Assembly: GCF_014274685.1 (NCBI RefSeq)
Contig: NZ_CP060393.1
Location: 2,601,501-2,665,500 of the forward strand
Length of the DNA: 64,000 nucleotides
Direction of reading: 5' to 3'
Source: Edaphobacter sp. 4G125
Lineage (GTDB): Bacteria; Acidobacteriota; Terriglobia; Terriglobales; Acidobacteriaceae
Shown here: positions 9,521 to 18,600 of the stretch, piece after piece
Position numbering within the stretch: the first letter of the stretch is position 1
Layout: each line of letters opens with the position of its first letter
Position numbers and translations under genes: made by a program
The notes under the pieces: model-generated
What the model was told of the DNA's origin: nothing
Databases searched by the model: none
Seen by the model: the letters and a program-made list of their open reading frames with translations, nothing else

Positions 9521-10555
9521 CTAAACAGGAGGCTGAAGGCCCTTTACCACGTCCAGCAGGTCCTTTCCGACCGTCCGGTTCTTCGCAATGGCATCAGCAA
9601 TCGGAATATCCGAGATCTGCGTTCCCTTCAGCACCACAAGGCGTCCGAACTTACCTGCATGGACCAGATCGATCGCCGCCACACCATACCGCGTCGCCAG
9701 CATTCGGTCATACGCTGTGGGAGTACCACCACGCTGGGTATGCCCCAGGTTTACGCTGCGGGTCTCATACTTCGTGCGCTTCTCGATCTCCTCAGCCAAC
9801 GCCTGCCCGATGCCGCTCAACCGTGCATGGCCGAAGGAATCCACCGCGGTTCCGTGCGTGGCCTGCTCTCCTTCCGGCAACTTCGCGCCTTCGGCTACGA
9901 CGACAATCGAGAACTTCTTCCCATGGTCATGCCGATATTTCACCAGCTTGCAAACCTCGTCGATATCGATCGGGACCTCTGGAACCAGAATCGCATCGGC
10001 TCCGCCTGCAATTCCCGCCGTCACCGCAATCCATCCCGCATCGCGCCCCATCACTTCGACGACGATGACACGATTGTGTGCCTCCGCGGTTGAGTGCAAC
10101 CGGTCCACGGCCTCTGTCGCAATGCTCACCGCCGTATCGAAGCCAAAGCAGACATCTGTTCCATTCAGATCGTTGTCGATCGTCTTCGGCACGCCGACAC
10201 ACTTCACTCCGCGCTCACTCAGCGCCAGGGAGATCGACTGCGTATCGTCTCCACCCAGTGCAATCAGAGCATCCAGCTTATGCTTCTGGAGCACCTCCAC
10301 ACACTTCTCAAATCCACCCGGAATCTTCTTCACGTTCGTCCGCGACGAACGCAAAATCGTGCCGCCCTTGTGCAAAATCCCCGACGTCGTCTCCAGGTTC
10401 AGAGGCATGGTGACATCCTCCAGAACGCCACGCCATCCCTCCATAAACCCAATGAACTCATCGCCATAGTGGAGAATCCCCTTCCGTACCGCCGCACGAA
10501 TCACGGCATTCAGCCCCGGGCAATCACCACCACCAGTCAACACTCCAATGCGCAT
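9521..10555 (-). CDS. pfkA: 6-phosphofructokinase, probably pyrophosphate-dependent
   Basis: Phosphorylates fructose 6-phosphate in glycolysis. The 344-aa product starts MRIGVLTGGGDCPGLN and has the PFK fold motifs PKTIDNDLNGTD, RLHSTAEAHNRVIVVEVMGR and NLGHTQRGG. Position 104 is Asp (GGDDT, 101-105) and position 124 is Lys (GVPKT, 121-125). In the PFK family these two residues mark pyrophosphate users, while classical ATP enzymes have Gly at both. The start has AAGGAG 7 nt upstream; the longer open frame upstream is Arg/Ser-rich and not PFK-like. It follows an MBL hydrolase gene by 40 bp on the same strand. That it is a PFK is nearly certain; the donor is inferred. Confidence 0.95.
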   Translation of the reverse strand: MRIGVLTGGGDCPGLNAVIRAAVRKGILHYGDEFIGFMEGWRGVLEDVTMPLNLETTSGILHKGGTILRSSRTNVKKIPGGFEKCVEVLQKHKLDALIALGGDDTQSISLALSERGVKCVGVPKTIDNDLNGTDVCFGFDTAVSIATEAVDRLHSTAEAHNRVIVVEVMGRDAGWIAVTAGIAGGADAILVPEVPIDIDEVCKLVKYRHDHGKKFSIVVVAEGAKLPEGEQATHGTAVDSFGHARLSGIGQALAEEIEKRTKYETRSVNLGHTQRGGTPTAYDRMLATRYGVAAIDLVHAGKFGRLVVLKGTQISDIPIADAIAKNRTVGKDLLDVVKGLQPPV

Positions 10556-10595
10556 CGAATCTCCTTTTCTACGTCGGGAGCATGATACCGCAGCT

Positions 10596-11639
10596 TCAGC
10601 GCCACCACTCCGACCGCAGCGCAGTCTCGCGCACCACTTCCGTCGGTATCCCGGGCTCAGGAATCCACGTCGCAATGCCCTTCTCGTCTGCAAGCTCGCA
10701 GAATCGCTCGATCGGCTGTCGCCATCCATGCATCGCCAGGTCAAACAGGCCCCAGTGAATCGGCATCAGAAGGCCCTTGCTACCCAGTTCTTCGAACGCC
10801 CGCACCGCTCCATCGGGCCCAAGATGAATGTCCTTCCACAGTTCGTTGTAGGCCCCGATCTCAAGCATCGTCACATCGAACGGCCCATACGCATCACCGA
10901 TCTCTTTAAACCCGGGCCACCATCCCGAATCGGCTCCGTAATAGACATTGTGTTTCGGTCCCTTCAACACAAACGACGACCACAGAGTTTCGAAGCGGTT
11001 GAACATGCTTCTCCCAGAAAAATGTCTCGATGGCAATGCCGTAATCTCAAGCGATGCATCGCCGATGCTCTGTGTCCAGTCCAGCTCCGTGATGCGGCGT
11101 TTCTTCACTCCATACTCTTCCAGAATCTCGCCCACTCCTAGCGAGGTCACCCACTCCGTATCGCGCAACGCCGGCAGCTTCGCAAGGTTCCGAATCGTCC
11201 ACTCGCCTAAGTGATCGTAGTGGTCGTGCGAGACAATGACCACATCCAGTCGAGGCATATCTTTCAGCTTGAGTGGAGCTGCAAAGAACCTCTTCGGTCC
11301 CGCCCACCGTAGCGGAGAAGCTCGCTGATCCCACACCGGATCCACCAGCACCCGCATTCCATCGATCTCCACCAGCGTCGATGAGTGCCCCATCCATGTC
11401 AGTCTCAGTCCACTTGTTGGTGGCGTCCCATAGAGACTTACATCGGTACGGAACGGCCCCAGCGGTGTCCGTGGAGATTTCTCTTCCTTATTCCGAAGAT
11501 AAAGCGGAAGCGCCTTACGCAGCGTCTCCCATCCACCCACTGACGTTGGCACAGGATTCAAAAAACGTCTGTGCTCATAAATAGCCTGGCGAAGCAGCGC
11601 TTTCGCTTGCTCCGCCTCTGGGGCATCCACAGATTCCAT
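10596..11639 (-). CDS. MBL-fold metallohydrolase, NAPE-PLD/UlaG-like
   Basis: Predicted cytoplasmic zinc hydrolase of the metallo-beta-lactamase fold, 347 aa. The signature HDHYDHLG with an earlier WMGHSSTLVEIDG strand and a later PIHWGLFDLAMH segment place it in the branch that includes N-acyl-phosphatidylethanolamine phospholipase D and UlaG-like lactonases. An N-terminal extension of about 75 residues precedes the hydrolase domain, as in other bacterial NAPE-PLD homologues. No signal peptide is visible. The start has GGAGG at good spacing. It lies between the phosphatase and pfkA genes on the same strand (16 bp and 40 bp gaps). The true substrate is unknown. Confidence 0.85.
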   Translation of the reverse strand: MESVDAPEAEQAKALLRQAIYEHRRFLNPVPTSVGGWETLRKALPLYLRNKEEKSPRTPLGPFRTDVSLYGTPPTSGLRLTWMGHSSTLVEIDGMRVLVDPVWDQRASPLRWAGPKRFFAAPLKLKDMPRLDVVIVSHDHYDHLGEWTIRNLAKLPALRDTEWVTSLGVGEILEEYGVKKRRITELDWTQSIGDASLEITALPSRHFSGRSMFNRFETLWSSFVLKGPKHNVYYGADSGWWPGFKEIGDAYGPFDVTMLEIGAYNELWKDIHLGPDGAVRAFEELGSKGLLMPIHWGLFDLAMHGWRQPIERFCELADEKGIATWIPEPGIPTEVVRETALRSEWWR

Positions 11640-11655
11640 CCCTTCACCTCCGCAA

Positions 11656-12468
11656 TCAAGGCAGATAATAGAACGGATTCGGCAGCTTCACACTCGTCTC
11701 TCCACGCGCCTGTCCGTTCAGATCGCTCCATTGATCGCCCATGTTCAATACGATGCGATAGCCCGCGTCAACGATCTTTTGTCGTTCCTGACTCTTATAA
11801 TCCACCGTCGTCATCTGCTTCTGCGATCCTGCGCGAAGCGCCAGCCCTTTCCATCCTTTGAACCCTGCGCTCTCCAGATTCCTGGCTGTTGCCTCCCGCT
11901 GCTCCTCCCATCGCCCCGTAATAAAGAAGACATCCACACCCGCTGCCTGTGCTTTGTTCACCAGACGCACCGTGCCCGGAATCGGCATCGCCGCCTCAGG
12001 GGACATCGCCCATTTATTGAACGCTGCTAATAGGAAGCCATAGTCTTCTCGCCGCAACTCGCAGAAGTTCGTCATCGACGTCTCATCGATATCCAGAACG
12101 ATTGCCAGTTTCTCTCCCTTCTTCTTCGAAGCAATCGCCCGCTCCAGTACGGTCTCTGCTCGCTTTGTCTGAGCATCCAGATCAGCCCAATAACACCCTA
12201 CGGTTCCTGTGCACTCTGCATAATCAGCTAGCCGATAGCGCTCTGTGCCAAAGTTAGGAACAGGTTCTGCAGCCACCAATACCGTAGGATCCGCCGCTGC
12301 TGCCTCTGCCGTCTCTCGAACCTGTTCTGGCGATGGCCGCTTCGATGTCGTCAATGTCATTGGCCTGCTGGCCGGGTCCACCGAACACGAGGGAGGAGTT
12401 GTTATTTGCCCAACACAAACCTGACTCGCCAGCAAAACCACTCCCAACAGCCGCCACTCGCTCTTCAT
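11656..12468 (-). CDS. exported HAD-family acid phosphatase (class B/C-like)
   Basis: Secreted phosphomonoesterase of the HAD superfamily, related to lipoprotein e(P4) and plant vegetative storage proteins, 270 aa. Residues 1-20 are a Sec signal peptide; the cysteine at 18 is not in a good lipobox. The nucleophile motif DIDET is at 126-130, the second motif is FFITGRWEEQR, and the C-terminal acidic motif is GDQWSDL, so all catalytic aspartates are present. Such enzymes release phosphate from nucleotides or organic phosphates in the periplasm. The ATG at 12468 has AGGAG at 5-6 nt. It is 16 bp upstream of the MBL hydrolase gene. Confidence 0.88.
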   Translation of the reverse strand: MKSEWRLLGVVLLASQVCVGQITTPPSCSVDPASRPMTLTTSKRPSPEQVRETAEAAAADPTVLVAAEPVPNFGTERYRLADYAECTGTVGCYWADLDAQTKRAETVLERAIASKKKGEKLAIVLDIDETSMTNFCELRREDYGFLLAAFNKWAMSPEAAMPIPGTVRLVNKAQAAGVDVFFITGRWEEQREATARNLESAGFKGWKGLALRAGSQKQMTTVDYKSQERQKIVDAGYRIVLNMGDQWSDLNGQARGETSVKLPNPFYYLP

Positions 12469-12511
12469 TCCGTCTCCTTGCATCATTCAATTTCTCTAAA
12501 TTTATGGAAGT

Positions 12512-12565
12512 GTCATCCTGAGCGAAGTTGGCGCATTTTTTGCGGCAACGGAGCCGAAGGATCTG
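12512..12565. repeat. dispersed intergenic repeat (CATCCTGAGCGAAG type)
   Basis: The segment opens with GTCATCCTGAGCGAAG and closes with GCCGAAGGATCTG. The same ends, in inverted orientation, occur at 31013-31072, and fragments occur near 112-134. The two termini are partly complementary, so transcripts can fold back. It lies in the 118-bp gap between the acyl-CoA synthetase and phosphatase genes and contains no gene. Confidence 0.6.
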
Positions 12566-12586
12566 TGTTTCCTGAGCGGCAGGGAT

Positions 12587-14374
12587 CTATCCCTTCGACG
12601 TCGCCTCATCAGCATAAAAATCTGCAATCTCGCGAGCGTACTTCTTCTCCACCACGCGACGCTTCAGTTTCAGGCTCGGAGTCAGCTCCTCCGTCTCCAC
12701 ACTCCATTCATCAGGAACCACCAGCATCCGCTTGATGCTCTCAAAATGGGCTAGCTCCTGATTCACTCGATCCACGATCTCCTGATACTCCTTCACCACC
12801 TTGGGATCCTTCACAAGCACAGTCGCGTCCTCCGTCTGTATTCCCTGCCCCTTTGCCCAGCCCTTCAACGCCGCAAGGTTCGGAGAGAGCAGTACGCAGG
12901 CGAACTTATGCTTATCTCCCACCATCGCCGCATGTCCTATCAGGTGATTTGCCTTTAACTTGTTCTCAATCGGCTGCGGAGCGATCAGCTTTCCGCCGCT
13001 TGTCTTCAACAACTCCTTCTTGCGGTCGGTGATCGAAAGAAAACCATCCTGATCAATATTTCCGATATCACCGGTCTTGAACCAGCCGTCCGCAGTGAAG
13101 GTCTCCTTTGTCTCCTGATCCTTCTTCCAGTACCCCTCAAAGATCGAAGGTCCTTTGACCTCCAGCTCGCCATCCACTGCAATGCGGCACTGCACATTCT
13201 CCAGCGGCTTTCCTACAGTTCCAATCCGATGAGCACTCGGATAGTTCAGCGCAATGACCGGCGAAGTCTCCGTTAGTCCATAGCCTTCGAAGATACGGAT
13301 CCCCGCATCCGCAAACCATCCTGCGGTGTCCATTCCCAGCGGAGCTCCACCTGCAATAAAGATGTGCGCCTTCCCGCCGAACGCCTCGCGGATCTTTCCG
13401 AAGACCAGCTTATTCGCCAGCTTCCAGCTCAGCCCGCCAGGCTCCTTCCCTTTCAACGTGTCAGCCCGATGCGCCTTACCAACACTCAGCGCCCATGCAA
13501 GGATTTTGTTTTTCACCGGAGAAGCTGCCGACTTGCCCTCGACTGCCTGCCGGATTTTTTCGTAGACCCTCGGCACGGCAACAAAGATCGTGGGCTGCAC
13601 AATCTTCATCGCCTCCGGAAGCTGTTCGAACTTTGCGCAATACGCCAGCTTTGTTCCATGACACAGCAGCGCATAGTCCAGGTGCCTCGCCGTCACATGC
13701 GACAGAGGAAGAAACGAGATGCTTACGTCCTTGTCGCCCAGCCCCAGGGAGCCGGTCGAATAGTTCAGGTTGCTGGCGAAGTTACCATGCGTCAACATGA
13801 CACCCTTCGGCTCGCCTGTTGTTCCTGAAGTGTAGATAATCGTCGCCAGGTCTTCTGGGCGCGCAGTCTTCACCAGCACGTCGAATTCGGCATCGCGCTG
13901 CTGCTTCGCAACCGCCTCCTTCATCAAATCAGAAAATTGATCTGCTCCCTCATACTGGCCCTCATCCATCACCACCACATGTTCCAGCTCGGGAAGATCG
14001 CCAGCCTGACAGACCTTCTGGTACTGCTCTGCCGACGACACAACAATCGCCTTCGCACCGGAGTCCTTGAGCATGTAGCCAATCTGCTCCGGCGTTAGCG
14101 TCGGATACAGTGGAACATCGACACCACCAATCGCCAGCACCGCAAGGTCTGTCACCAGCCACTCCCAACGGTTCTCCGCCAGCAGCGCCACACGGTCCCC
14201 TTTGCCGATTCCCCATCCGCGCAGCACATCAGCCAGCGCCCGTACCCTGCCATAAAGTTGCACCGAAGAAATCGGAGACCAGCTCGCCGCTGCATCCTGC
14301 GCCATCAAAACCGCACGATCCCCACGCCCCGTGGCCCGCACAAAAACATCGTTTACCGTTCGCAGATCAAACAT
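12587..14374 (-). CDS. AMP-forming long-chain acyl-CoA synthetase
   Basis: Activates fatty acids to acyl-CoA through acyl-AMP, at the inner face of the membrane. The 595-aa product carries the AMP-binding motif YTSGTTGEPKG at about 181-191, GYGLTETSPV, the GWFKTGDIG motif and the C-terminal lysine region DRKKELLKTSGGKLI, in FadD15-like order. The ATG at 14374 with AAGG upstream fits the family N-terminus; an in-frame start 16 codons earlier is possible. A TetR-type regulator with a FadR-like ligand domain lies upstream on the same strand and could control it. The two are separated by about 215 bp containing a palindromic repeat. Confidence 0.93.
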   Translation of the reverse strand: MFDLRTVNDVFVRATGRGDRAVLMAQDAAASWSPISSVQLYGRVRALADVLRGWGIGKGDRVALLAENRWEWLVTDLAVLAIGGVDVPLYPTLTPEQIGYMLKDSGAKAIVVSSAEQYQKVCQAGDLPELEHVVVMDEGQYEGADQFSDLMKEAVAKQQRDAEFDVLVKTARPEDLATIIYTSGTTGEPKGVMLTHGNFASNLNYSTGSLGLGDKDVSISFLPLSHVTARHLDYALLCHGTKLAYCAKFEQLPEAMKIVQPTIFVAVPRVYEKIRQAVEGKSAASPVKNKILAWALSVGKAHRADTLKGKEPGGLSWKLANKLVFGKIREAFGGKAHIFIAGGAPLGMDTAGWFADAGIRIFEGYGLTETSPVIALNYPSAHRIGTVGKPLENVQCRIAVDGELEVKGPSIFEGYWKKDQETKETFTADGWFKTGDIGNIDQDGFLSITDRKKELLKTSGGKLIAPQPIENKLKANHLIGHAAMVGDKHKFACVLLSPNLAALKGWAKGQGIQTEDATVLVKDPKVVKEYQEIVDRVNQELAHFESIKRMLVVPDEWSVETEELTPSLKLKRRVVEKKYAREIADFYADEATSKG

Positions 14375-14505
14375 GTGCCTTGTACTTCTCCAGACTGACG
14401 CTGCGCGTCGTTCACTGATCATCTACGACTACAAACAGCCACAACGAATAATCCGCGGCTCTTCTAAGAACCAGCATTCCGTTCGAATGCCTCAGTTTTG
14501 TAAGG

Positions 14506-14560
14506 GCACGGCTTTAGCCGTGCCGTAACATCCGCTAATATCCATGCGGCTTTAGCCGCT
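14506..14560. repeat. palindromic repeat GGCACGGC-TTTA-GCCGTGCC with a second half-size palindrome
   Basis: A perfect 8-bp inverted repeat with loop TTTA occupies 14506-14525. A related short palindrome GCGGC-TTTA-GCCGC follows at 14547-14560. The same 20-base unit occurs at 34084-34103 and, in the opposite orientation with one change, at 32986-33005. All copies are intergenic. It behaves like a REP-type element; no transposase is nearby. Confidence 0.8.
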
Positions 14561-14588
14561 GGGGTACTCTTCCCTGCTCAAAACTCGT

Positions 14589-15227
14589 TTAGCAGGGAAA
14601 CGCATCCCCTGTTCCCTGCCTTCCAATCCCATTCAACAGCACATCCATTACCTGCCGCGCCGTTGTCTTGGAATCATAAACGCGCCCAGTAAACACCGCC
14701 GAGCTCAGCAATTCATCGATCGCACCAAACATGCAGTGCGCCACAACGCCATCGGAGACATCGAGCCGGAAGACACCCTCCTGCTGCCCCCGTCGCACCA
14801 CCTCGCGAACCATCTGGATGTACTTCACCAAATGATGATGGGAGAACTCCGCAATAAACTTCGCGCTCTGACGCACCTCGGTCTGCATCAGGATCGCCAT
14901 GCTCCGGTTCTCCCGATGACTCTCCAAATGGACCTCGGCGATGTACTCCAACTGCTCCCGAGGGTCCTTCAATAACTCGAACCGCTCTTCGAGCTTCCGA
15001 TAAAACCGTTCGAAGGTCGCGTCGATCGCCGTGCGCAATACGTCGTCTTTATTTTTGAAGTAGAGGTAAACCGTCCCATCGGCCACCCCGGCGCGCTTTG
15101 CAATGGCGCTGATCGGCGAGTGGAAGTATCCACGCTCAGCGATCACCTCCACCGCCGCATCCAGAATCCGCTGATACTTCTCGCTCCCCGGACCGGTCGT
15201 CGGCGCCTTCTCCAACTCCGTTACCAT
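14589..15227 (-). CDS. TetR-family transcriptional regulator
   Basis: 212-aa repressor-like protein. The N-terminal HTH (about 18-62) contains RILDAAVEVIAERGY and ends in GTVYLYFKNKDDVL, typical of TetR. The rest is a helical ligand-binding domain resembling FadR/AcrR-type regulators that sense acyl-CoA. It is encoded upstream of the acyl-CoA synthetase on the same strand, which suggests control of fatty-acid activation, but no operator was identified. A 384-bp gap upstream separates it from gltB. Confidence 0.9.
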   Translation of the reverse strand: MVTELEKAPTTGPGSEKYQRILDAAVEVIAERGYFHSPISAIAKRAGVADGTVYLYFKNKDDVLRTAIDATFERFYRKLEERFELLKDPREQLEYIAEVHLESHRENRSMAILMQTEVRQSAKFIAEFSHHHLVKYIQMVREVVRRGQQEGVFRLDVSDGVVAHCMFGAIDELLSSAVFTGRVYDSKTTARQVMDVLLNGIGRQGTGDAFPC

Positions 15228-15484
15228 CCAAATCCTCGCCTCTTGATCTTCATGATCTTCTCTTTTCCTTGAGTGAAGAAACCCAGTTTTCTCGCAACTC
15301 TAAAGAAACGAACCGGCTTTGCCAAGAATGAATTCCGATTCCTATATCTATCTCGACAAATTCCTCTCCATCGACCGATCTAAAATCTCTGTCAATAGAC
15401 AAAGGCATTGAAGTGACACAAAACAAAGCCAATTCAGTTTGCAGAATAGTCCCATCTACCCCGCTATACTGGAAGTAGCTCAGA

Positions 15485-15521
15485 AACCAAAATGCCCCGG
15501 GAGATCCGGGGCATTTTGGTT
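15485..15521 (-). terminator. rho-independent terminator downstream of gltB
   Basis: A perfect 16-bp stem (15485-15500 with 15506-15521) and 5-nt loop have the core ATGCCCCGG / CCGGGGCAT flanked by A and T runs. It lies 91 nt beyond the gltB stop on the minus strand. Nothing on the plus strand ends here. Confidence 0.85.
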
Positions 15522-15586
15522 TTGTCATCTGGAACCGAAGTACCAGGCTAACTCAATCTTTCGAATACTTTGCGCAATAAAGCCAG

Positions 15587-15606
15587 GGGGGAGGGGGTCC
15601 TCCCCC
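15587..15606. repeat. GC-rich hairpin just after gltB
   Basis: GGGGGAGG (15587-15594) pairs with CCTCCCCC (15599-15606) across a 4-nt loop, 6 nt from the gltB stop. It could protect the 3' end of the mRNA or be a small dispersed element; there is no T-tract next to it. Confidence 0.5.
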
Positions 15607-15611
15607 GATGA

Positions 15612-18600
15612 CTACACTTGTGACTTCGGGCTAAGCCGGACGAAGGCTTTTGAGCTCGTCTCCCAGTCAGCCAGCATCGCCTTCGCCAGACCGCTGTCCG
15701 AAAGAGCTACATGCTCTTCGATCAACGCCTTCAGGCTTACCTGAGCATCCGAATCCAGCGAACTAAATGGTGTAGGATCAATAAATTCTGGATGAAACTT
15801 CGAGTCAGACAGGAAGCTGCCGTCGATGTCATAGATCCACGCCACGCCGCCGGTCATACCGGCGCCGAAGTTCATACCGGTCTTACCCAGTACGACAACG
15901 GTTCCGCCGGTCATGTACTCGCAACCATGATCGCCGACTCCTTCAACGACCGCCGTCGCGCCCGAATTCCGGACCGCGAAGCGTTCGCCTGCACGACCCG
16001 CAGCAAACAATTTGCCCGAGGTTGCACCATACAACGCCACGTTGCCAAGAATCACGTGTTGACCGCTATCTTTCGCCGCCAGACCACGCGGACGGATCAC
16101 GATCTCACCACCCGAGAGTCCCTTACCCACAAAATCATTCGCCTGGCCATCGAGGATCAGCTTCATTCCCTCAACAGCAAATGCTGCGAACGACTGTCCC
16201 GCTGTTCCATGCAGGTCGAAGGTGACATCGGCGTGCAGATCGGCCTGAGCGCGACGCAACGCCAACTCACCGGCCAAACGCGTACCCACGGAGCGGTCGC
16301 CGTTGGCAATCTGCGACGAAACCACATACGGCTTCCCTGCCTCGACTGCCTCGAGCGCTGGTGCAACCCACTTCTCGTCGATCGCAGGCTTCGGCAACGG
16401 TTGATCGTTTCGTCCGCCCATCCAGCGACGCGGGCCATCGTTGACCTGGGTCAGCATCGGACTCAAATCCAGGTTGCCGTCGAACCGGACCTGCTCTAGC
16501 AGATCGGAGCGCCCCACAGCCGCCTCCAACGAAGGCAGGCCGTAGCGCGCCAGCAGATGCCGCAGGTCCGCCGAGAGCTCTTCAAAGAATCGGACCACGT
16601 GTTCCGGCTTGCCGCGGAACTTCGCCCGTAGCTCCGGCTTCTGGGTTGCAATGCCTGTAGGACAGGTATTCAGGTGACACTGACGGGCCATATCGCAACC
16701 CAGCACCACCAATACCGCCGTTCCAAAGGCAAACTCGTCGGCCCCTAACAGCGCGGCGACCAGAACATCGCGTGCTGTCGCCAGACCACCGTCGGTACGC
16801 AGACGAACACGACCACGCATACCGTTCTGCATCAGCACCTGCTGTGCCTCGGCCAGTCCAAGCTCCCACGGATTGCCTGCATACTTGATGCTCGAAAGAG
16901 CAGCTGCTCCAGTTCCGCCGGTATTTCCAGCGATCACAACGTAGTCTGCATAAGCCTTCGCAACACCAGCCGCCACCGTTCCAACACCGCAGCCGGAAAC
17001 CAGTTTCACGCCAACCGTCGCCTTCGAATTCACACGCTTCAGATCGTAGATTAGCTGTGCCAGGTCTTCGATCGAGTAGATGTCATGATGCGGCGGAGGC
17101 GAGATCAACGAAACACCAGGCTGCGCATGACGCAGGCGGGCGATCAACCCGCTCACCTTGTGGCCCGGAAGCTGTCCGCCCTCACCAGGCTTGGCTCCCT
17201 GCGCGACCTTGATCTCAATTTCTTCGGCATGAGCGAGATACTCGGCAGTGACACCGAAGCGTCCCGAAGCAATCTGCTTGATCTTGTTGTTTAGTGAGAC
17301 GTGAACCGCTGGAGCCGCAATCATAGGTTCGGCAACAGCAACGCCGCCTTGCGCATGCAACGCAGCGCTTGTTCCGCCCGAGCCAGGAAGGTTCTCTGAC
17401 CCGACTGGATGCTGACGATAGACAGCGGAGTCTTCTCCGCCTTCGCCGGTGTTCGAGCGGGCACCCAGCATATTCATCGCGGCGGTAATGGTCTGGTGCG
17501 CTTCTGGACTCAGGGAACCCAGAGACATCGCACTGGCCACAAACCGCTTCGCCAGGCTTGCAGGCTTCTCCACCTCGTCGAGCGAGAGTTCGTGTCCGGC
17601 CGGACGAATCTCCAACAGGTCGCGCAGCACCGCCGGATCGCGGGCGATCACGTCCTTGGTAAAGATGGCAAAGGCAGCAGCGGGGTCGGTCGGCTGCGGT
17701 ACATTACGTGCGCTTCCCACGACGGACTGCAACGCCTTGACCGTCGGAGGTTGCCATGCATGTGGTTCGGCAACGTCCGCCTTGCGGAAGCGTACCCAGC
17801 CATAATCCGGCAGATCGGCGCTCTCACGCGGTTGCCATGTCTGGCGAAGCTGACGATCCACCTCTGTAAACCCAATCCCCGAAAGCGGAGCCGGGGTGTT
17901 CGGGAAGCAACGCTCCACAACGCTCGAGTGCAGACCGAGAATGTCGAACTGACGCGCGCTGCGGTAACTGTCGACGACAGAGATTCCCATCTTCGACATG
18001 ACCTTGGCCAGGCCCGCATCGAGAGCCTTGAGCATCTTCTTCTCGGCGACGTCCGGCTCTGTGCCTGCCGGGGCAAGGGCGCGTCCGGTCTCAAGCGCAA
18101 GCCACGGACAGACCGCACCGGCGCCATAGCCGATCAGCACGGCGGCGTGGTGAATATCGCGGCAGTCGCCAGCTTCGACGGCGATACCGGTCAGCGTCCG
18201 CAAGCCAGCTGCGACCAGCGCCTGATGGATGGCTCCGGTGGCCATAGCGATGGGAACCGGCAGCTTCTCCGAGCTGGCATAACGGTCCGTCAGCAGCAGA
18301 ATGCGCGCCCCGTGCCGCACCAGGTCGATCGCCTGATCACAGAGCTCATCGAGTGCCTGCACCAGGGTCAGTTTCGGAGAGAAGACGCAGGGCAGTTCCG
18401 ACAGGGGCAGCTCGCTTGCGTGCGGGTAATCCCCTTTTCTCAGCGACTCGACCTGCCCCACCGACAAGAAGGGGGACGGTAGGGAGACGCCTGGAAGAGG
18501 TGCATTTTTATCCAACAGGTGCGGCCAAGGGCCGAGACGCGTATGCAGCGAGACGACGCAGGCTTCGCGCAACGGATCGATTGCGGGATTCGTCACCTGG

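Larger units (their letters stand above)
15228..15611. other. intergenic region between tetR and gltB
   Basis: The 384-bp gap holds the gltB terminator and a G-rich hairpin at its right end. The left 250 bp must carry the tetR promoter. No gene is supported: the one open frame that spans it reads through the terminator stem and has no family character. Confidence 0.6.

Noticed and set aside
9588..10469. A 293-codon plus-strand frame opposite pfkA
   Set aside because: Antisense of pfkA; Ser/Pro/Thr-rich translation typical of a shadow frame.
14506..14560. Repeated palindromes considered as a CRISPR array
   Set aside because: Only one or two units per site, perfectly palindromic with no regular spacers, and no cas genes nearby.
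15250..15528. A 92-codon minus-strand frame between tetR and gltB
   Set aside because: It starts inside the terminator stem of gltB, and its first residues are simply the translation of that hairpin.
17409..18482. A 357-codon plus-strand frame inside gltB
   Set aside because: Lies fully antisense within the glutamate synthase gene; composition is Arg/His/Gln-rich and it has no ribosome site.
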